This document shows, one piece after another, positions 1-12,203 of a DNA stretch of 64,000 nucleotides (its first letter is position 1; each line of letters starts with the position of its first letter). Origin of the DNA: Rhododendron vialii (taxonomy: Eukaryota > Streptophyta > Magnoliopsida > Ericales > Ericaceae). The notes beneath the pieces are model-generated. The model searched no databases. It had not been told where the DNA came from and saw nothing but the letters and a program-made list of their open reading frames with translations. The stretch covers positions 23,955,501 to 24,019,500 of the forward strand of contig NC_080568.1 in the NCBI RefSeq assembly GCF_030253575.1, written 5' to 3'. A program made the translations under genes and the position numbers.

Positions 1-671
1 AATCATCCTTTTGATCGGATACCTATTGATATCGTTTCGAAACACATTTATCTTGGGATAAATGAGTTCTGATCTAGCATTACAATCGTAAGATAAATGT
101 TTTCTGAAATCATATCATACGATATTCAATCAATGCCATGTTGGCATACTTGATGTTTTCAACGAGTTCAATAAAAATAAAAATAAAAATAAAAAATGAA
201 CATTTCACATCCAAATCTTAACATGACAGAGGGATGAGACAAGATCCAAATTCTCAGTAGTTTGTGTGGAGGAGCAGTTGTCTCCAACAACCAATTTCAT
301 CATTTCAACAATGAAGTCAGTGCGTTAGCTAAGCTTCTTCACACACCTTTTAGGTGACCTAACTCTCTTCTGTGTTTGGATATACAGTCTTTCCTTATTT
401 TCATTTGTAGGACTAAATATCTTTACTTTCTTTCTCAAACTTCCCTATCAAAGTAAAACTGTATACATAGAGCTAATGATGTCTTCCTTCAGTCTTTGTT
501 TTGTGACGTGTAAGAAACCATAAAAATCCTTGTTAATGGTGATTTAATGGCAATTCAATATGCTTATTCTAACATATAATAGTAATTAGAATTAAGTACA
601 TCAGAATAGTCAATATTGGGCGTCGGGACAGAGTAAACCACAATGCTTCTGGACCATAATCATTGCTTAAT
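1..671. other. Intergenic, no gene seen
   Basis: AT-rich DNA with only short chance reading frames. I see no gene, RNA gene or clear element before the foldback repeat at 672. Confidence 0.5.
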
Positions 672-857
672 GGGATCGGATCCTATTTGGTCCAAGTTTT
701 GAACGGGATGAGACAGTCTAAATTTGGATCATACATTGAAAAAATCTATGGTTCAAATTTGCTCAGAAACTCTTACCGGTGAGCAAATCCGAACCATTAG
801 GACTGTCCAAGTTTTGAATTTTCTCCTCCCGTCCAAAACTTGGACCGTAGAGGATCC
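672..857. repeat. Foldback MITE-like inverted repeat
   Basis: The two ends are imperfect inverted copies of about 40 bp: the left end carries GGTCCAAGTTTTGAACGGGA and the right end carries its near-complement TCCCGTCCAAAACTTGGACC. Both arms also contain GGATCC further out. The 66-codon reading frame inside is not a gene. No clear target-site duplication was found, so the superfamily is open. A looser relative with GGTCCAA/TTGGACC arms may lie at about 56650-56940. Confidence 0.6.
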
Positions 858-1199
858 AACCCCTTGTTTAATATGCTTGTACGATTCCGATACGAAGACA
901 CTAAAGTCTTCTAAACATATTTAAAGCCCCAAAACACCATTATTTTTGCATTTACAGATCACTAGATCTGTCATAATTTATTGTCATTTCAAACTCGAAA
1001 TCCGGGGGAGGCTTCCAAGGCCAAGAGGATTTTAACTACACCCTTTTGACACTTTCAGCAAACCAAACCCCAATAGCAGAAGCCTAACACCAACCTCCAC
1101 CGATGCCAAAAAATAAAAAGTCAACAGCAACTCATTCAACTTCGACCCCCGCTCTCTCTCTCTCTCTCTCTCCCTCTCCAATTCTAATCCAAATTTCTT

Positions 1200-3652
1200 A
1201 TGGCTACACAAATTCTCTTCCTTTCCCTTGTGCTCCTTTCTGCTTTTCCTCTCTCTTTCTGTCAATTCAATTCCCAGCAAAATATTCAGACCTTCTATCC
1301 ATTTCCACTTCCTCCAGTTGGCCAGACACCACCTTCTCCTCAAACAAAATCTACCTCCCCTCCACCACCGCCAACGCGTCCAGCGCCACCGCTACAGCCA
1401 CCAAAGTCGTCATCAAAAGGGGCTGTAGCTAAGGCTGTCGGTGTGACCGCGGCAAGCACGTTAGTACTGTCCGCTCTCTTCTTCTTTTTGGTATACATGA
1501 TGTTCTCGCGACGGAAGAAGGAGAAACCGCCCAATCCTTACAGTTATAGCAGAAACAAACTGGGGGCTCCAAAGGAATTCACGCGATTCAGTGGGAAACT
1601 CAAAGGAGTGATAGTCGATGAGGACGGCTTGGATGTGCTTTATTGGAGGAATCTGCAAGGGGAAAATGTCAAAGACAGTTTTAGTAGAGAGGTGTCCGAA
1701 AAAAAGGAAGAAAAACGGGCGATTAGTCCAGAGGAAAGGCGCCAGAAATCGCAACTTGGGATACAAGAGGTACCTCTCCCTCGCGAAAAATCGTCATCTT
1801 CCCATCAATTTCGGTCCGAAGGGGAAACTAGGAATCCTGGTTCGTCAATTCAAGCTATATCGCGCTCTCCACCTCCACCAGCACCACCACCCCCGCCTCC
1901 ACTACCAGTGTTGCCTATACCCAAAAGGAAAAGTGGTGCAACACCGCCTCCACCACCACCACCACCACCACCCCCGCCTCCACTACCAGTATTGCCTATA
2001 CCCAAAAGGAAAAGTGGTGCACCGCCGCCTCCCCCTCCACCAATTCCATCAAAAGAATCTCCAGCGCCTCCGCCAGGACCACCACCACCGGCAAAAGGAA
2101 TCCCGAGCAAAAATATAACAGGTGAATCTTCAAATACAGGAGGTGATGGGAATGGACAAGTGAAACTTAAGCCCTTACACTGGGATAAGGTGAACCTGAA
2201 TGTTGATCATTCAATGGTTTGGGACAAAATTGAAGGTGGCTCATTCAGGTAAAACAATAACTTTGAAAAAATCATCCTTATATTTATTATGCTTCCTTCT
2301 TCATTTTGGTACTGATTTTCAAAAATCTTCCATTGGGATCCAGGTTTGATGACGATCTTATGGAAGCGCTCTTCGGAAACGTTGCAAGCAACCGAAAATC
2401 CCCTAGAAAAAAAAGCAACACATTGAGTCCAAATAGTGAAAGACCAAATCCGCCCCCTCAGGTTTTCATCCTTGATGCCCGAAAGTCCCAAAACACGGCA
2501 ATTGTGCTCCGGTCCCTAGCCGTTTCTAGAAAAGAAATCGTTGATGCACTCACTGAAGGCCACAGTCTAGACAACGATACGCTGGAAAAGCTGACCAGAA
2601 TAGCCCCCACAAAGGAAGAAGAATCCCAAATCGTTGCGTTTGATGGGGACCCAACAAGACTCGCCGATGCTGAATCCTTCCTCTTCCACCTCCTCAGGAT
2701 AGTTCCTTCGGCTTTCACTCGCTTCAAAGCCTTGCTTTTTAGGTCGAACTATGACTCAGAGATCCTCCACCTCAAGGAACTCTTACAAACGCTTGAAACG
2801 GGGTGCAAAGAGCTTAGGACTCGCGGACTCTTCTTGAAACTTCTAGAAGCCATTCTAAAGGCTGGAAATCGCATGAATGCCGGAACATCCAGAGGGAATG
2901 CACAAGGTTTCAGCCTCAGTTCCCTTAGAAAGCTCTCTGATGTTAAAAGCACAGATGGGAAAACTACTCTACTTCACTTTGTTGTAGAAGGAGTGGTCAG
3001 AGCCGAGGGGAAACGTTGCGCTGCCAATACAAATCAAAGCTTAAGTCGCAGCAATGGTAGCAAAAAAACATCCGAGGATTCGACAACAGAAGAAGATTCA
3101 GAGAGGGAATACAAATCGCTGGGGTTACCGATTGTGGGCGGCCTTAGTGCTGAGTTTTCCAATGTGAAGAAATCAGCAACAATAGACTACGATTCCTTTG
3201 CCAAATCCTCCTCGGTCATAGAAGCCCAAATCGCCGAAATTGTACAAGCTTTGACGCGATGCGGGGATGCAGACGGAGGGAGTTTTTTGAGAGAGATGAA
3301 AAGTTTCCTTGGAGAGGCAGCACTAGAAGTAAAGAAAGTGAAAGAAGAGCAAGTAAGAGTGATGGCGCTCGTGAAGAGAACAACGGAGTACTACCAACCG
3401 GGGGCTTCGAAGGAGAAGGAGAAACATCCACTTCAACTGTTTGTGATAGTCAAGGATTTCTTGGACATGGTTGATCAAGCCTGTATCGATATCTCTAGAA
3501 CCCTGCAGAAGAAGAGAAGTGCAACCGCGAATGTTGGATCGTCGTCCTCATCGTCATCGCCACCGATGATTTCCGTGAGGTTTCCTGTTTTACCGGATCA
3601 TTTTTTGTCGGATAAGTCGAAGAGCAGTTCTAGTGATTCAGATGATGATTGA
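1200..3652 (+). CDS. FH: Class I formin-like protein, two exons
   Basis: Exon 1 is 1200-2248 and exon 2 is 2344-3652. The intron is GT...AG, and splicing rebuilds the Arg codon in [16 protein letters not shown]. The product is about 785 aa. Visible order: signal peptide (residues 1-21), short Pro-rich outer segment (about 35-68), transmembrane helix (79-102) followed by RRKKEK, proline-rich FH1 (about 221-300), and an FH2 domain starting at [10 protein letters not shown] (about 322) and running to about 740, with the conserved [16 protein letters not shown] stretch. The tail is Ser/Asp rich. Class I plant formins are membrane-anchored; FH2 nucleates and caps actin filaments and FH1 binds profilin-actin. 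The overall look is closest to the Arabidopsis FH4/FH8 type, but that subgroup is my inference. The start is the only Met giving a signal peptide. A (CT)n tract lies just upstream (about 1152-1173), probably in the 5' UTR. Confidence 0.95.
1890..2021 (+). repeat. 81-bp in-frame tandem duplication in FH1
   Basis: The segment encoding [17 protein letters not shown] occurs twice, 81 bp (27 codons) apart (about 1890-1940 and 1971-2021). Only one base differs in the 50 or so bases that can be aligned (GTG versus GTA). The duplication adds a second polyproline track and a second basic KRKSG spacer to FH1. Confidence 0.9.
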
Positions 3653-3655
3653 TAG

Positions 3656-5029
3656 ACAGGCCTGGATTTGTACAGGGGTGAAGATAGAAGATAGAGTGGA
3701 AGGTAGATAATTGTAACTTGAGAGATTAAAACCTGTTCATTCTTTTCAAAATTGTAGAAATTACCCAAAAAAAAAATTTATTGTACTTTAGTATCTCGGA
3801 GATCAATTTAGTTTAGTTGCTTTTTCTTGACATGAGTCTTCCTTTTTCAAATTGCTTGACATTTTCAAACAAAAAAAGTCTTTCTTTTCAATTGGAGTAG
3901 GTAATCAGTTAACTTATGGGGACCATATTTTCTGCCTCCATAGCCTTATCAATATAGATATCAACCACTACAAACTTGCAAATAAAACAATACGTCACGA
4001 AATATTCCATGGGTGGAATGGAGATCTCCATCCCTCGCCGGATCCGCATCCTCTCTGTTCCATGGGTGGAATGCAGATCTCCGTTTCATTTAATGTGGAG
4101 CCAACACCGCAACTATATTTGACCTAGGAAATTTGAAATACAAGACTGTGTGTTAGTATTCATACTCTAATTTTCTTGAGCCTGGGGATGATTTTTACTA
4201 AGCCCTGTGGAGTGTTAAGTACAAATACTATTATTTGTTGTCATCATTTGCTTAGAACAATTTACTTACTTCGTTATAATCGTTGAAACAGGATTTTTGT
4301 GTTTTGATTATTAGGATAGACGATGCTTGATACAGCAATCAAAATCGATCTTTATTAGAGCTCAACAAGAATATCGATCATACCAAAAATCTTATGGATC
4401 AGATACAAATTAGTTCCTCATCCAAATGCATTTATCTTTCATAAAATTAATTCGACGGGTTTGATGCATTCAGATGAGGTATTAGTCTTTTGTCAGATCA
4501 ATTTGATTTCTGCCATAATGGCTGGATCCAGACATTAGGAAAAAACCCAGGGTTAGGTTGAACCAAGGCCCAACTCATTAAGAGTTTTTACCTTGGGTTC
4601 TTCCATGATACGGAGACTTGTAACATCAGTTTTAGTTGATGTTTTCATCTGAGTTCTACAAAATGAACGATCCTAATCATTGGAGTGAACTTGAAAAATG
4701 AACGATCCTAATCATTGGAGTGAACTTGACACGGGCCCACAAAGGGGAAGCTGCACACTGCAGTCCCCTCAGTTCCACTGTGGGGACAGCTGAGAAGCCG
4801 CATCCTAAAAAATCTCACAGAAAATTCACGCATTAATTAAAAATCCAGAAACACCAATATAATTCCATAATATCACAGCAACATTCATCACAGTAAACAG
4901 CGGGATGTCTAATTTCCTACTCTTCTACTAAGACAAGCTAAACCACCACCTAATTCATACTGGTTTTCTCCCAACAAAAAAGGAAGAGAAAGAAGGGGAA
5001 AAAAACTAACCGAAGACCTACGACAACTT
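3656..5029. other. Intergenic region with small duplications
   Basis: This is the 3' flank of the formin plus about 1.3 kb without a gene. A 25-bp segment beginning TTCCATGGGTGGAATG is present at 4006-4030 and again at 4058-4082 with one mismatch. The 91-codon frame at 3852-4127 spans these copies and has no recognisable content. Confidence 0.55.
4661..4729. repeat. Two-copy 35-bp tandem repeat
   Basis: A 35-bp unit starting AAATGAACGATCCTAATCAT is repeated head to tail at 4661-4695 and 4696-4729 without an internal mismatch, so the duplication is recent. Confidence 0.9.
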
Positions 5030-7834
5030 TCACTTTCTCTTCTTAGCCGGTGGTTGATCCTCTTCATCCTCGTCTTCTTCCTCATCTTCGTCTTCATCAT
5101 CACCATCATCATCCTCGTCGTCATCGTCATCGTCTTCATCCTCGTCGTCCTTTCCCCCGTTTCCATTCGCCGGCGGACCATCCTCAGGATCCCCCTCCTC
5201 ATCATCGTCGTCGTCCCCACCTTCTTCGCCCGAGAAATCTTCATCGCCCCCGTCATCTTCCTCGTCCTGGTCATCATCCTCGTCATCGTCTTCATCATCG
5301 TCGTCCGTATCGCTAGCATCTTTGTTCTCTGGACCGGGACGTTTCCTTCTATGAAGCTCGTCAATGGGAAAACTGCAAGTGAGAGTACATCTACAATCTT
5401 AATTAAAAAAAATCAATTTCAAACCAAATATGCAGGGCTTAGGGCTCTATTTGTTTCACCATGGAACGTGAGAACAATCAATTTCTGCAAAAATACAAAA
5501 GCTCCGTTGTTTCCTTAATAGAATTTTTTTCCGAACTTTATGTAAAGATGTTCTCACTTGTATAAGAAACATTGGAAAACAAAATCCTAGATCCTGTTCT
5601 ATAACTTGTTTTCCGATAGCGAAAGAGGAAAAAAAGTGTAACCTTGACTTACCAAAAAATAGCTATAGTTTCTATTATCAACAAACACAGCTAGAAAGTT
5701 ATTCAGCAAGAGACTTTTTTCACTCCAAATATTCTCATTTTATAACTAGAACTCTTGTTCCATAGAAAAGGCAGAGCCTAAGGGACACCGAGAGAGTAAA
5801 ATAGTTACCTTCCATCAATCCCAGTAAAGTTTGGCAGCACATTAACATCATTCAGCAGAGTTCCTGTCTGAAACTCAACAGATTTAGGTCAGATAGCTTG
5901 AACAAAGGCAGTAAGTATGAGTGACAAATCAAACAAGGTAATTCAATTTTAAACCACCAATCAAACCCCAAGTGCGTTTGGATCTTGGATATGTGAAGGG
6001 ATTTCTCAAAGGAAAAGAAAACGCTAGGATTTCTCTCCACAAATCCGAGCAGTGACCTTTTTTCCTTTCACAGAGCCTTCACAATTCCAAGATCCAAGTA
6101 TAGCATAAATGTGTGCTATGAACAGTATAAGGTGAAAACACAATAGTAAATGAACATGAAACAAGGCAGAAAATAAACAACTCCAATCAATTTGGTCTAC
6201 ATATCGATCCGACCAAAAACAGGACACAATGTGAAGCTATCACAGAGCTTAGCAAGCAACGGACTAAAATTAATTTGATGTTACAAAACCATTTCAAATA
6301 TGGTCTATAGAACAACAGAGCCCTAAAAACAAAAGTTTTTGTTTAAGAGAATTATAAAATTTGTTAGAACTTGGACTGTCAGATATTCCGATGGCTCCAA
6401 CACGAACATAATCAAAATTTAATGAACTTTCCTGAAGGTTAGGTAAGATGCAATAGCTCGATACATAAGGCCAGAACTTCATAAACTATTTTTTAGATTC
6501 AAGCAGGAGGCAAATTAGAGAGAGCAGTTAATTAAAAACATTCAAAAGTAGACAAAACAGATATAATTATCACCCATTATCAGTCAAGAAAGGAAAATCA
6601 TGGAACAAGATTACCCTAGAAGGAAGTGTGCTTCGTAATGTGGCCCCAAATAGTTGACCTGGGAACCATAAATGAGAACCAGTGAACAGCACTTCCCATA
6701 CACATTCGCGGGATTTTTTGTCATATTACGGCCAAGGCCCATGGTTCTCACCAATTATGTACCATAAATTCTGAAACTAAATTCATTTATTCCAACCAGC
6801 ATCCTAGATATAGATAGTTGATGAAACGATATCTTGAAAAGACATTGGTACAAGGAAAACCACCAAGTGAGAAGGATAGTACAGGTCAGAGGATGGTCAC
6901 TGATATGACCTTACGTTACATGGACTCAGGTGTGAGTATCGGGTGCGGATGTACATCTAGGGGTCGGCCATCTCAAACCTACAAATGGAGGATACGTGGA
7001 TATGGATCCAAAATTGGATACGTTAAATAAATGCTTTTTAGTCAGACAACAGTCAGGATCTTCCCTTGAAAAATTTAAGACAGCTATACAAAAGGATCCG
7101 AATTTACCTGTGTTCTTAAAGTCCCCGCCTAGGCACTAGGCAGGGGTCCAACGCCTAGGCGATTAAGCGGCCGACTAGTCCCCCGCCTAGGTGCTAGGCG
7201 GTACCTGGCCGACTTGGGAGCGCCTAGCGTCTTTTAGAACCTTGGAATTTACATGGCAGTGTCCATAAAAAATCTCACACACACACACTCATATTGTGGA
7301 CGCAGGAGTCGCCCAAAATGGCAGATCCATGTAACGTAGCACGTGACATAACAATAAAAGTTGTGTCCGGTTTCAAAGTCCTTCTCTTTTTGTATAGGGT
7401 GATATTCCTTAATGCCCTTTTGAAGAATAATACTTTTACTAACCATAATAAATGGAAGTTACGTCTGGAGCTTTGAGCTATTTAAGCTAAACAAATCCAA
7501 AAACCAAAAACAGCGGCACCTCCTAGGAGGCAAAGAAGGGAATCTATAACGGTAATTGATCAGGGAACACATCACAAAAGCTGAAAGGGTACGTTTCATG
7601 CAAATAACAACAGCACGATCAATTCCTATCTGCACAGAGAAACTTATGGGATCGACAAGCTTGTATATAACTTTCTCCGCAAAAACGTTAAAGGCCACAT
7701 AAAGCCCCTAATTTTCCGACAGCCACAGGAGTACCAGACGCACAGCTAACTAATTTGTTTAACACCCGGACTTTCAAACAATGAATCCCAATTTCTGAAG
7801 GCTGAATGACACAAAGCATCAGAACATGAAGGTT

Positions 7835-7888
<54 letters not shown>

Positions 7889-8208
7889 GGGGATACAAAA
7901 AAAAAAAACAGAAGGAAAACCCTACTACATGAAAAGGAGTATAGAACAATAAAAGACCCAATTCTAGAAATTAGCCCTAACAGCAAGAATAGAGCATAAA
8001 ACACAAGACCCAGAAGACAAAAATCCCATCTTTTACCAAAAAAGAAAAAAAAAAAAAAAAAAGGGGGAGAAGTTTATACCGCCATGAGAAAGAAAGCAAT
8101 AGATCTCTGAGCAGCCAAAAGGGCCTCCACCACCAAAGCCTCCACAACAGAGAAAAGCATCATCTTCTCCAGAGCAACCACATCGGAGCTTAACCTACCC
8201 ACCTCCAT
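5030..8208 (-). CDS. Small protein with long Asp/Glu tail, three exons
   Basis: I infer three coding exons on the minus strand: 8206-8080 region (ATG at 8208), 5867-5809 and 5372-5030. All four splice sites are GT/AG and the phases agree (0, then 2), giving about 176 aa. Exon 1 encodes MEVGRLSSDVVALEKMM and continues as a Leu/Val/Ala-rich helix of 43 residues. Exon 2 encodes TGTLLNDVNVLPNFTGIDG. Exon 3 opens with FPIDELHRRKRPGPENKD, then about 85 mostly Asp/Glu residues, and ends PPAKKRK, which looks like a nuclear localisation signal. I do not recognise the family. Acidic tails of this kind are known in histone chaperones and nucleolar proteins, so a nuclear basic-protein-binding role is possible but unproven. 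The first intron is about 2.2 kb and holds repeats. The apparent hydrophobic frame on the plus strand at 5054-5518 is only the complement of the acidic codons. Confidence 0.65.
6918..7028 (+). repeat. Dispersed repeat fragment
   Basis: The stretch around TTACATGGACTCAGGTGTGA followed by GTATCGGGTGCGG matches, in reverse orientation and diverged form, the sequence near 29095-29155 (complement of CCGCACC...ACTCGTACCCGAGTCCATG). This makes it a dispersed repeat family with at least two copies here. The type is unknown. Confidence 0.45.
7108..7244. mobile_element. hAT-like MITE, CCTAGGCG family
   Basis: A 137-bp element flanked by a perfect 8-bp duplication GAATTTAC (7100-7107 and 7245-7252). 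Its ends are CTGTGTTCTTAAAGTC and, from the other side, CAAGGTTCTAAAAGAC, imperfect terminal inverted repeats in hAT style. The body is made of GCCTAGGCG-type palindromes. It lies in the long first intron of the acidic-protein gene. The 8-bp duplication and the CAAGG end are what place it in hAT; no transposase is encoded. Confidence 0.8.
7837..7884. repeat. (CT)24 microsatellite
   Basis: A pure CT run of about 48 bp in the intron of the acidic-protein gene, reading as GA on the transcribed strand. The reading frame that covers it encodes only Arg/Glu repeats and is not a gene. Confidence 0.95.
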
Positions 8209-8488
8209 TCCCACAATTAAAGCCCGGAACACCCTGTAAGAGTTTAAATTTAGAGAGAGAGAGAGAAAGAAAAGAAGTCAGAAGAAAGAAAAAGGAGAGA
8301 GAGAGAGAGAGAGTGTACAGTAGAGTTGTTTCTGGTTAGGGTTGCTTGTGTCCGGAAGAGCGTGAAAAGGGCGAAGGGCAAAAAAATAAAAGGAAAAGGA
8401 AATTAGGGTTTTTGTTTGGAACTGGATTTAGGGTTTTGTGGGGGTGTGAAATGCAATTTTGTCTTCTTGTGGTTTTTTTTTTTTTTAA

Positions 8489-8675
8489 GGAATTGACTTT
8501 TACACTTTCCTTTTTACTACATACACTCCCTTTTAATATTCATTCATGTGAATTTATATTTTTACCCTTTCATAAATTCATTTTTTTACACATTAAGGGG
8601 CAATAGAGTAAATTCATACCAAATAAAGACAAAAAATGAGTGTATGTGATAAAAAAAGAGTGTAAAAGTCAATTT
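8489..8675. mobile_element. Foldback MITE, GGAATTGATTTT family
   Basis: The ends are GGAATTGACTTTTACACT and AGTGTAAAAGTCAATTTC, inverted copies of each other, with short inner repeats (ACATACACTCCC / GAGTGTATGT). Related elements are at 17539, 53491 and 58348. The poly(T)-rich flanks could include a 9-bp duplication but are too simple to prove it. Confidence 0.65.
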
Positions 8676-8699
8676 CTTTTTTTAATTTCCAATATTAGT

Positions 8700-9343
8700 A
8701 GGGGGTTGGTGGGTGTAAAGTTAGATTGAAAGAGGTTCAGAAGATGTTAATAATTCTAAACCTATAATCGCCCCAATGGAGCTCAAACCACAGAGAATCA
8801 GAAAATGTTAACTGAACTAGAGACCATTAACCTTGGGTTATATTTAGTTTTTGGAGTATGACTCCATACTTCAAGAATACCACTGGAATGAAAGAATATA
8901 AGAACAACAAAAGCTGTACATACGTACAGATTGATTTTGGGCTCATTTCGGATAAAAAAAAATAATCAGAATTGTTTATTTTGTTTAAAATATTATTTTA
9001 TTGGATATGGTCAAGGGCTCATTTTGTTCAAAATATTTATTTTATTGTGTTAGGATCGACACATACGCACACACGATTTACGAATATAAAACTGTAAAGA
9101 AATCAACACAGAGATATACGTGGTCCTCTAATATCGGGTACATCCACGGAAGCGAGAGCGGCTACTGTTCTTATTATCACAGTACGAAATAGGGTTTACA
9201 ACATAGAGTATTTATACTTACTTTATTCTAACCGTAACCTAGTATTTGGCCTATATCCCAAAAATATTTTTGTGACCTTCTTTCTAGAACTCCTTAGTAT
9301 CTCTTCATACATAACATATGAGTTGCAATTCTAACATATTAGA
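8700..9343. other. Intergenic, no gene seen
   Basis: AT-rich spacer upstream of the acidic-protein gene. Only short chance frames occur (for example 9001-9192). No element could be delimited. Confidence 0.45.
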
Positions 9344-10884
9344 TACTAGTGTTTGCCCGTGCCTACGGCACTACGCACCTCGGTTGAAATTGAAATTATC
9401 CTTTGAATCTTGATAGTGGCTCAAAACATTATTTCAATTTGTGGGTAGCTAAAATTTTTTAGGTAATTCCAAATTGCTGGAAATTAACCCATTTTTCTTG
9501 AATGGCGAAGATTTTTTTTATTGATATAAAAAAAAAAAGAATTACCCCACGACAATCATCTGCAACTCAGCACAAATTTGATAAAATAAAAAAGGAACAG
9601 TACAAAGCAAAAAAGGAAAAGAGTTTTCAAATCACAACCCGACACAGAATGTGCATAAACCCAACTAAGAGATATGAGAGCACAAACCAACTTAAAGTAT
9701 TGATTCAAAATGAGCCCATGTCTGCTTGAAGCATGAAAATGCCGAGCACCACCTAGAAATTAGTGCAGCATCCAAAATCAGTATTGATCCAAGCTACCAG
9801 GGTATTGTCCATAAGCCATAACAACTAAGCATTTTGGTACTGAATCATATAAACACTATCAGGTGTCCTAGAGATAAGAAAAGTTCATAAAAGTGTGAGG
9901 TACACCGAAATGAGAAGCTACAATAAATATGACAGTTTAAGTGTCGGCCTCCAAAAGAAATCACTTCAAGAAGGGAATCATTGAGCTACGGTCTCCAAAC
10001 AAAAGCCCAAAAAATTATAAGAAAAAAAACTCATCGAACCACCACATAAGCAACCCACTGAAATGAATAGAATTTGTCAATCTTTCTTATCAACTCAGGC
10101 CAAAAATGTAAGAGCACTAAAACCATCAAGGAAGAAGGATTATTGGTAATCATTAAAGCAAAATTGGTCCCCATGCAACATTGTACAGTTCCACAGCATC
10201 AACCAAAAGTTATAATGTATAAGAAAGGTGTGAAGATTATTACTCAAAACAGCTGACCTGCCAACTTGTATATGAAAAAATAGGCTTCTTGACCACAATT
10301 TAAGGGAATAAAAGGAAAAAGACTATTTGATCAAGTGAATCCGAGCCTCTGGGTCCCTACACTTCCCGCGATTTCTTTCCAAAACTATTTTCTGTTTTTC
10401 CTCGGGGCCTATTTGCTTAATTGGCTTAAGAATACTTCTCTTGCACCAGAATTGCCGGTAAGTACTGATCAAAAAAATAATGTTGGTAAGTCTTTTTTCC
10501 TTTGAGTTCTGCTTTTCGTCTACAATTTGCTGCTTATTTCATTTCCTTTTGTTTTTTTTCAAAAGGGATGGGAAAAAAATGCCTGAATGGGGAAAAAAAG
10601 CCTATAAGCTAAGGAGTTTTGAATGATGTTTAGAATTTGAAGAGCCCATAAATTTTTTTTGCTTTTGTTTCCTTAGCTTTTTTTAAGATGTCTGAATGGA
10701 GTTCATTCTATTTCTACCATGCATTTTAACAGACACCTTGAAAGCAAATGTGTGCCATGGGTGATTAATAAGAAACCAAAAACCCAGAAATAATTGCAAA
10801 CTTCAAAACAGAAAAGAGTGCTAAACGAATAAAACATTGAACTTACAAAGGAGGGAGAGAGGACGATGGTGATGGAGGTGGTGC

Positions 10885-10920
<36 letters not shown>

Positions 10921-11137
10921 ATTCTGGCGTGGGGGTTTCAAAAGACGAAGTACGGTGAATACGTTTTGGAATGTGGTGGCGAGGCATGTATGGCAGTTGT
11001 GTAATTAGCTTTAAAATGGGGGTTCTTTAATGAAATGGGCTCTTTAATGAGATGAGGAGAATGCCTCTCAGCCCTTGGATCAAATCAATCCTAGCCATTC
11101 CAACAATTTGTCCTTACACCCTTCTGTTTTATAATAG
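9344..11137. mobile_element. Possible non-autonomous transposon, ends uncertain
   Basis: The left edge TACTAGTGTTTGCCCGTGCC and the right edge TTTTATAATAGAGA resemble end sequences often seen on small plant elements. Between them is about 1.8 kb with no coding content and a (GA)n tract at 10888-10918. I could not demonstrate a target-site duplication, so both the boundaries and the class are tentative. Confidence 0.3.
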
Positions 11138-11139
11138 AG

Positions 11140-11328
11140 ATGGTTAAGGGTGTTTATATAACTTCCAACTTTGCTTTATTTGGCAATCAATTTTATTTTG
11201 AATTATATAATATCCACCAAAGCTGCTTTATCATTATGGTTAAGGGTGTTGACATAACTTTCAATTTTGCTTCATTTGGCAATCAATTTTATTTTGAATA
11301 TAATACCTATCAAAGTTGCTTTATCATT
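11140..11328. repeat. 95-bp tandem duplication
   Basis: A unit starting ATGGTTAAGGGTGTT is present at 11140-11234 and again from 11235 with scattered mismatches. The 68-codon reading frame here (repeated FGNQFYFE words) is a by-product of the duplication and not a gene. Confidence 0.85.
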
Positions 11329-11345
11329 TTCTTGAACTTAACTTA

Positions 11346-11572
11346 GGCCAAGTTTCTCTAAACTAGTTTTTTTTTTTTTGTTTTGTTTGTGTTTGAAATT
11401 TTTTTTAAATTTTTAGTTTTGTGTCAAATTTTTTTACTTTTCTGATTCATCTCGTCGAGACGAATCGAAAAGTCATAAAAAAATTGGCGTAAAACGAACA
11501 AGCGAGAAAAAAATTTAAATAAAGACAAAATGTTAACTTTTAAAAAAAGTTAAGCAGAATAGGAAACTCAAC
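11346..11572. mobile_element. Tourist-like MITE (TTA duplication)
   Basis: A 227-bp insertion in the left arm of the foldback host. It is bounded by TTA at 11343-11345 and 11573-11575, the 3-bp duplication typical of PIF/Harbinger (Tourist) elements. The ends GGCCAAGTTTCTCTAAAC and GCAGAATAGGAAACTCAAC are weak inverted repeats. The opposite host arm lacks this insertion, which supports the boundaries. Confidence 0.7.
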
Positions 11573-11787
11573 TTAAATATGAAAGTTTTGTCCTTTATTT
11601 GAATTTTTGTCGCATTTGTTAATTTTGCACCAAACTTTTGTGAGTTATTGATTCGTTTCGACTAGAGGAATCGGAAAAATATTTTTTTTTACTTTTACTT
11701 AAGTATTTAGAAAAATAACTACTACCTCTATCCATTTTTAAGTGTCCTGCTTCGTAATTCCAATTTATTAAAAAGATATTATCATTA

Positions 11788-12163
11788 CAGTAATGCTACA
11801 CACACAGCATTTATGCACAGATTTGTTGTGGGGCCCACTACGGGTCCCACACAAATAATCCGAGCCGTTCATTAAATGTAAAACATTTTTTCAAGGGCCT
11901 CCACGAAAAATCAACTTAATCCGATACTTAAAGATGCTCGATTCAATCATTTAACTTTTCATTCGAATTTCAGGATAATGAAAAGTTAGATGATTAAATC
12001 AAGCACTTATAAGTATCGGATTGAGCTGATTTTTTGCGAAGACTCTTGAAAAAATGTTTTACATTTAATGAACGGCTCGGATTATTTGTGTGGGACCTGT
12101 AGTGGGCCCCACAACAAATCTGTGCTCAAAATCTATGCATAAATGTTGTGTGTGTAGCATTAC
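11788..12163. mobile_element. TA-duplicating foldback MITE, copy 1
   Basis: A 376-bp element inserted in the Stowaway copy, flanked by TA (11786-11787, 12164-12165). The ends CAGTAATGCTACACACACA and TGTGTGTAGCATTAC are inverted repeats, and the pairing continues inward through GTGGGGCCCACTACGGGTCC and GAGCCGTTCATTAAATGTAA. A sister copy is at 59836-60186. The intact Stowaway at 43501 provides the empty site (ATCATTATACC). Confidence 0.85.
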
Positions 12164-12203
12164 TACCTCTCACATCAACTTTTTCCTCCACTTTCCCTAC
12201 TTA

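Noticed and set aside
5054-5518. Plus-strand frame with a run of Ile/Leu/Val that looks like a membrane protein
   Set aside because: It is the complement of the Asp/Glu codons (GAT/GAC/GAA/GAG) of the minus-strand acidic gene; it has no leader and no splice or family support.
11140-11346. Frame encoding two similar FGNQFYFE-containing halves, like a repeat protein
   Set aside because: It is only a 95-bp tandem DNA duplication beside a transposon nest, with no start context or homology that I can name.
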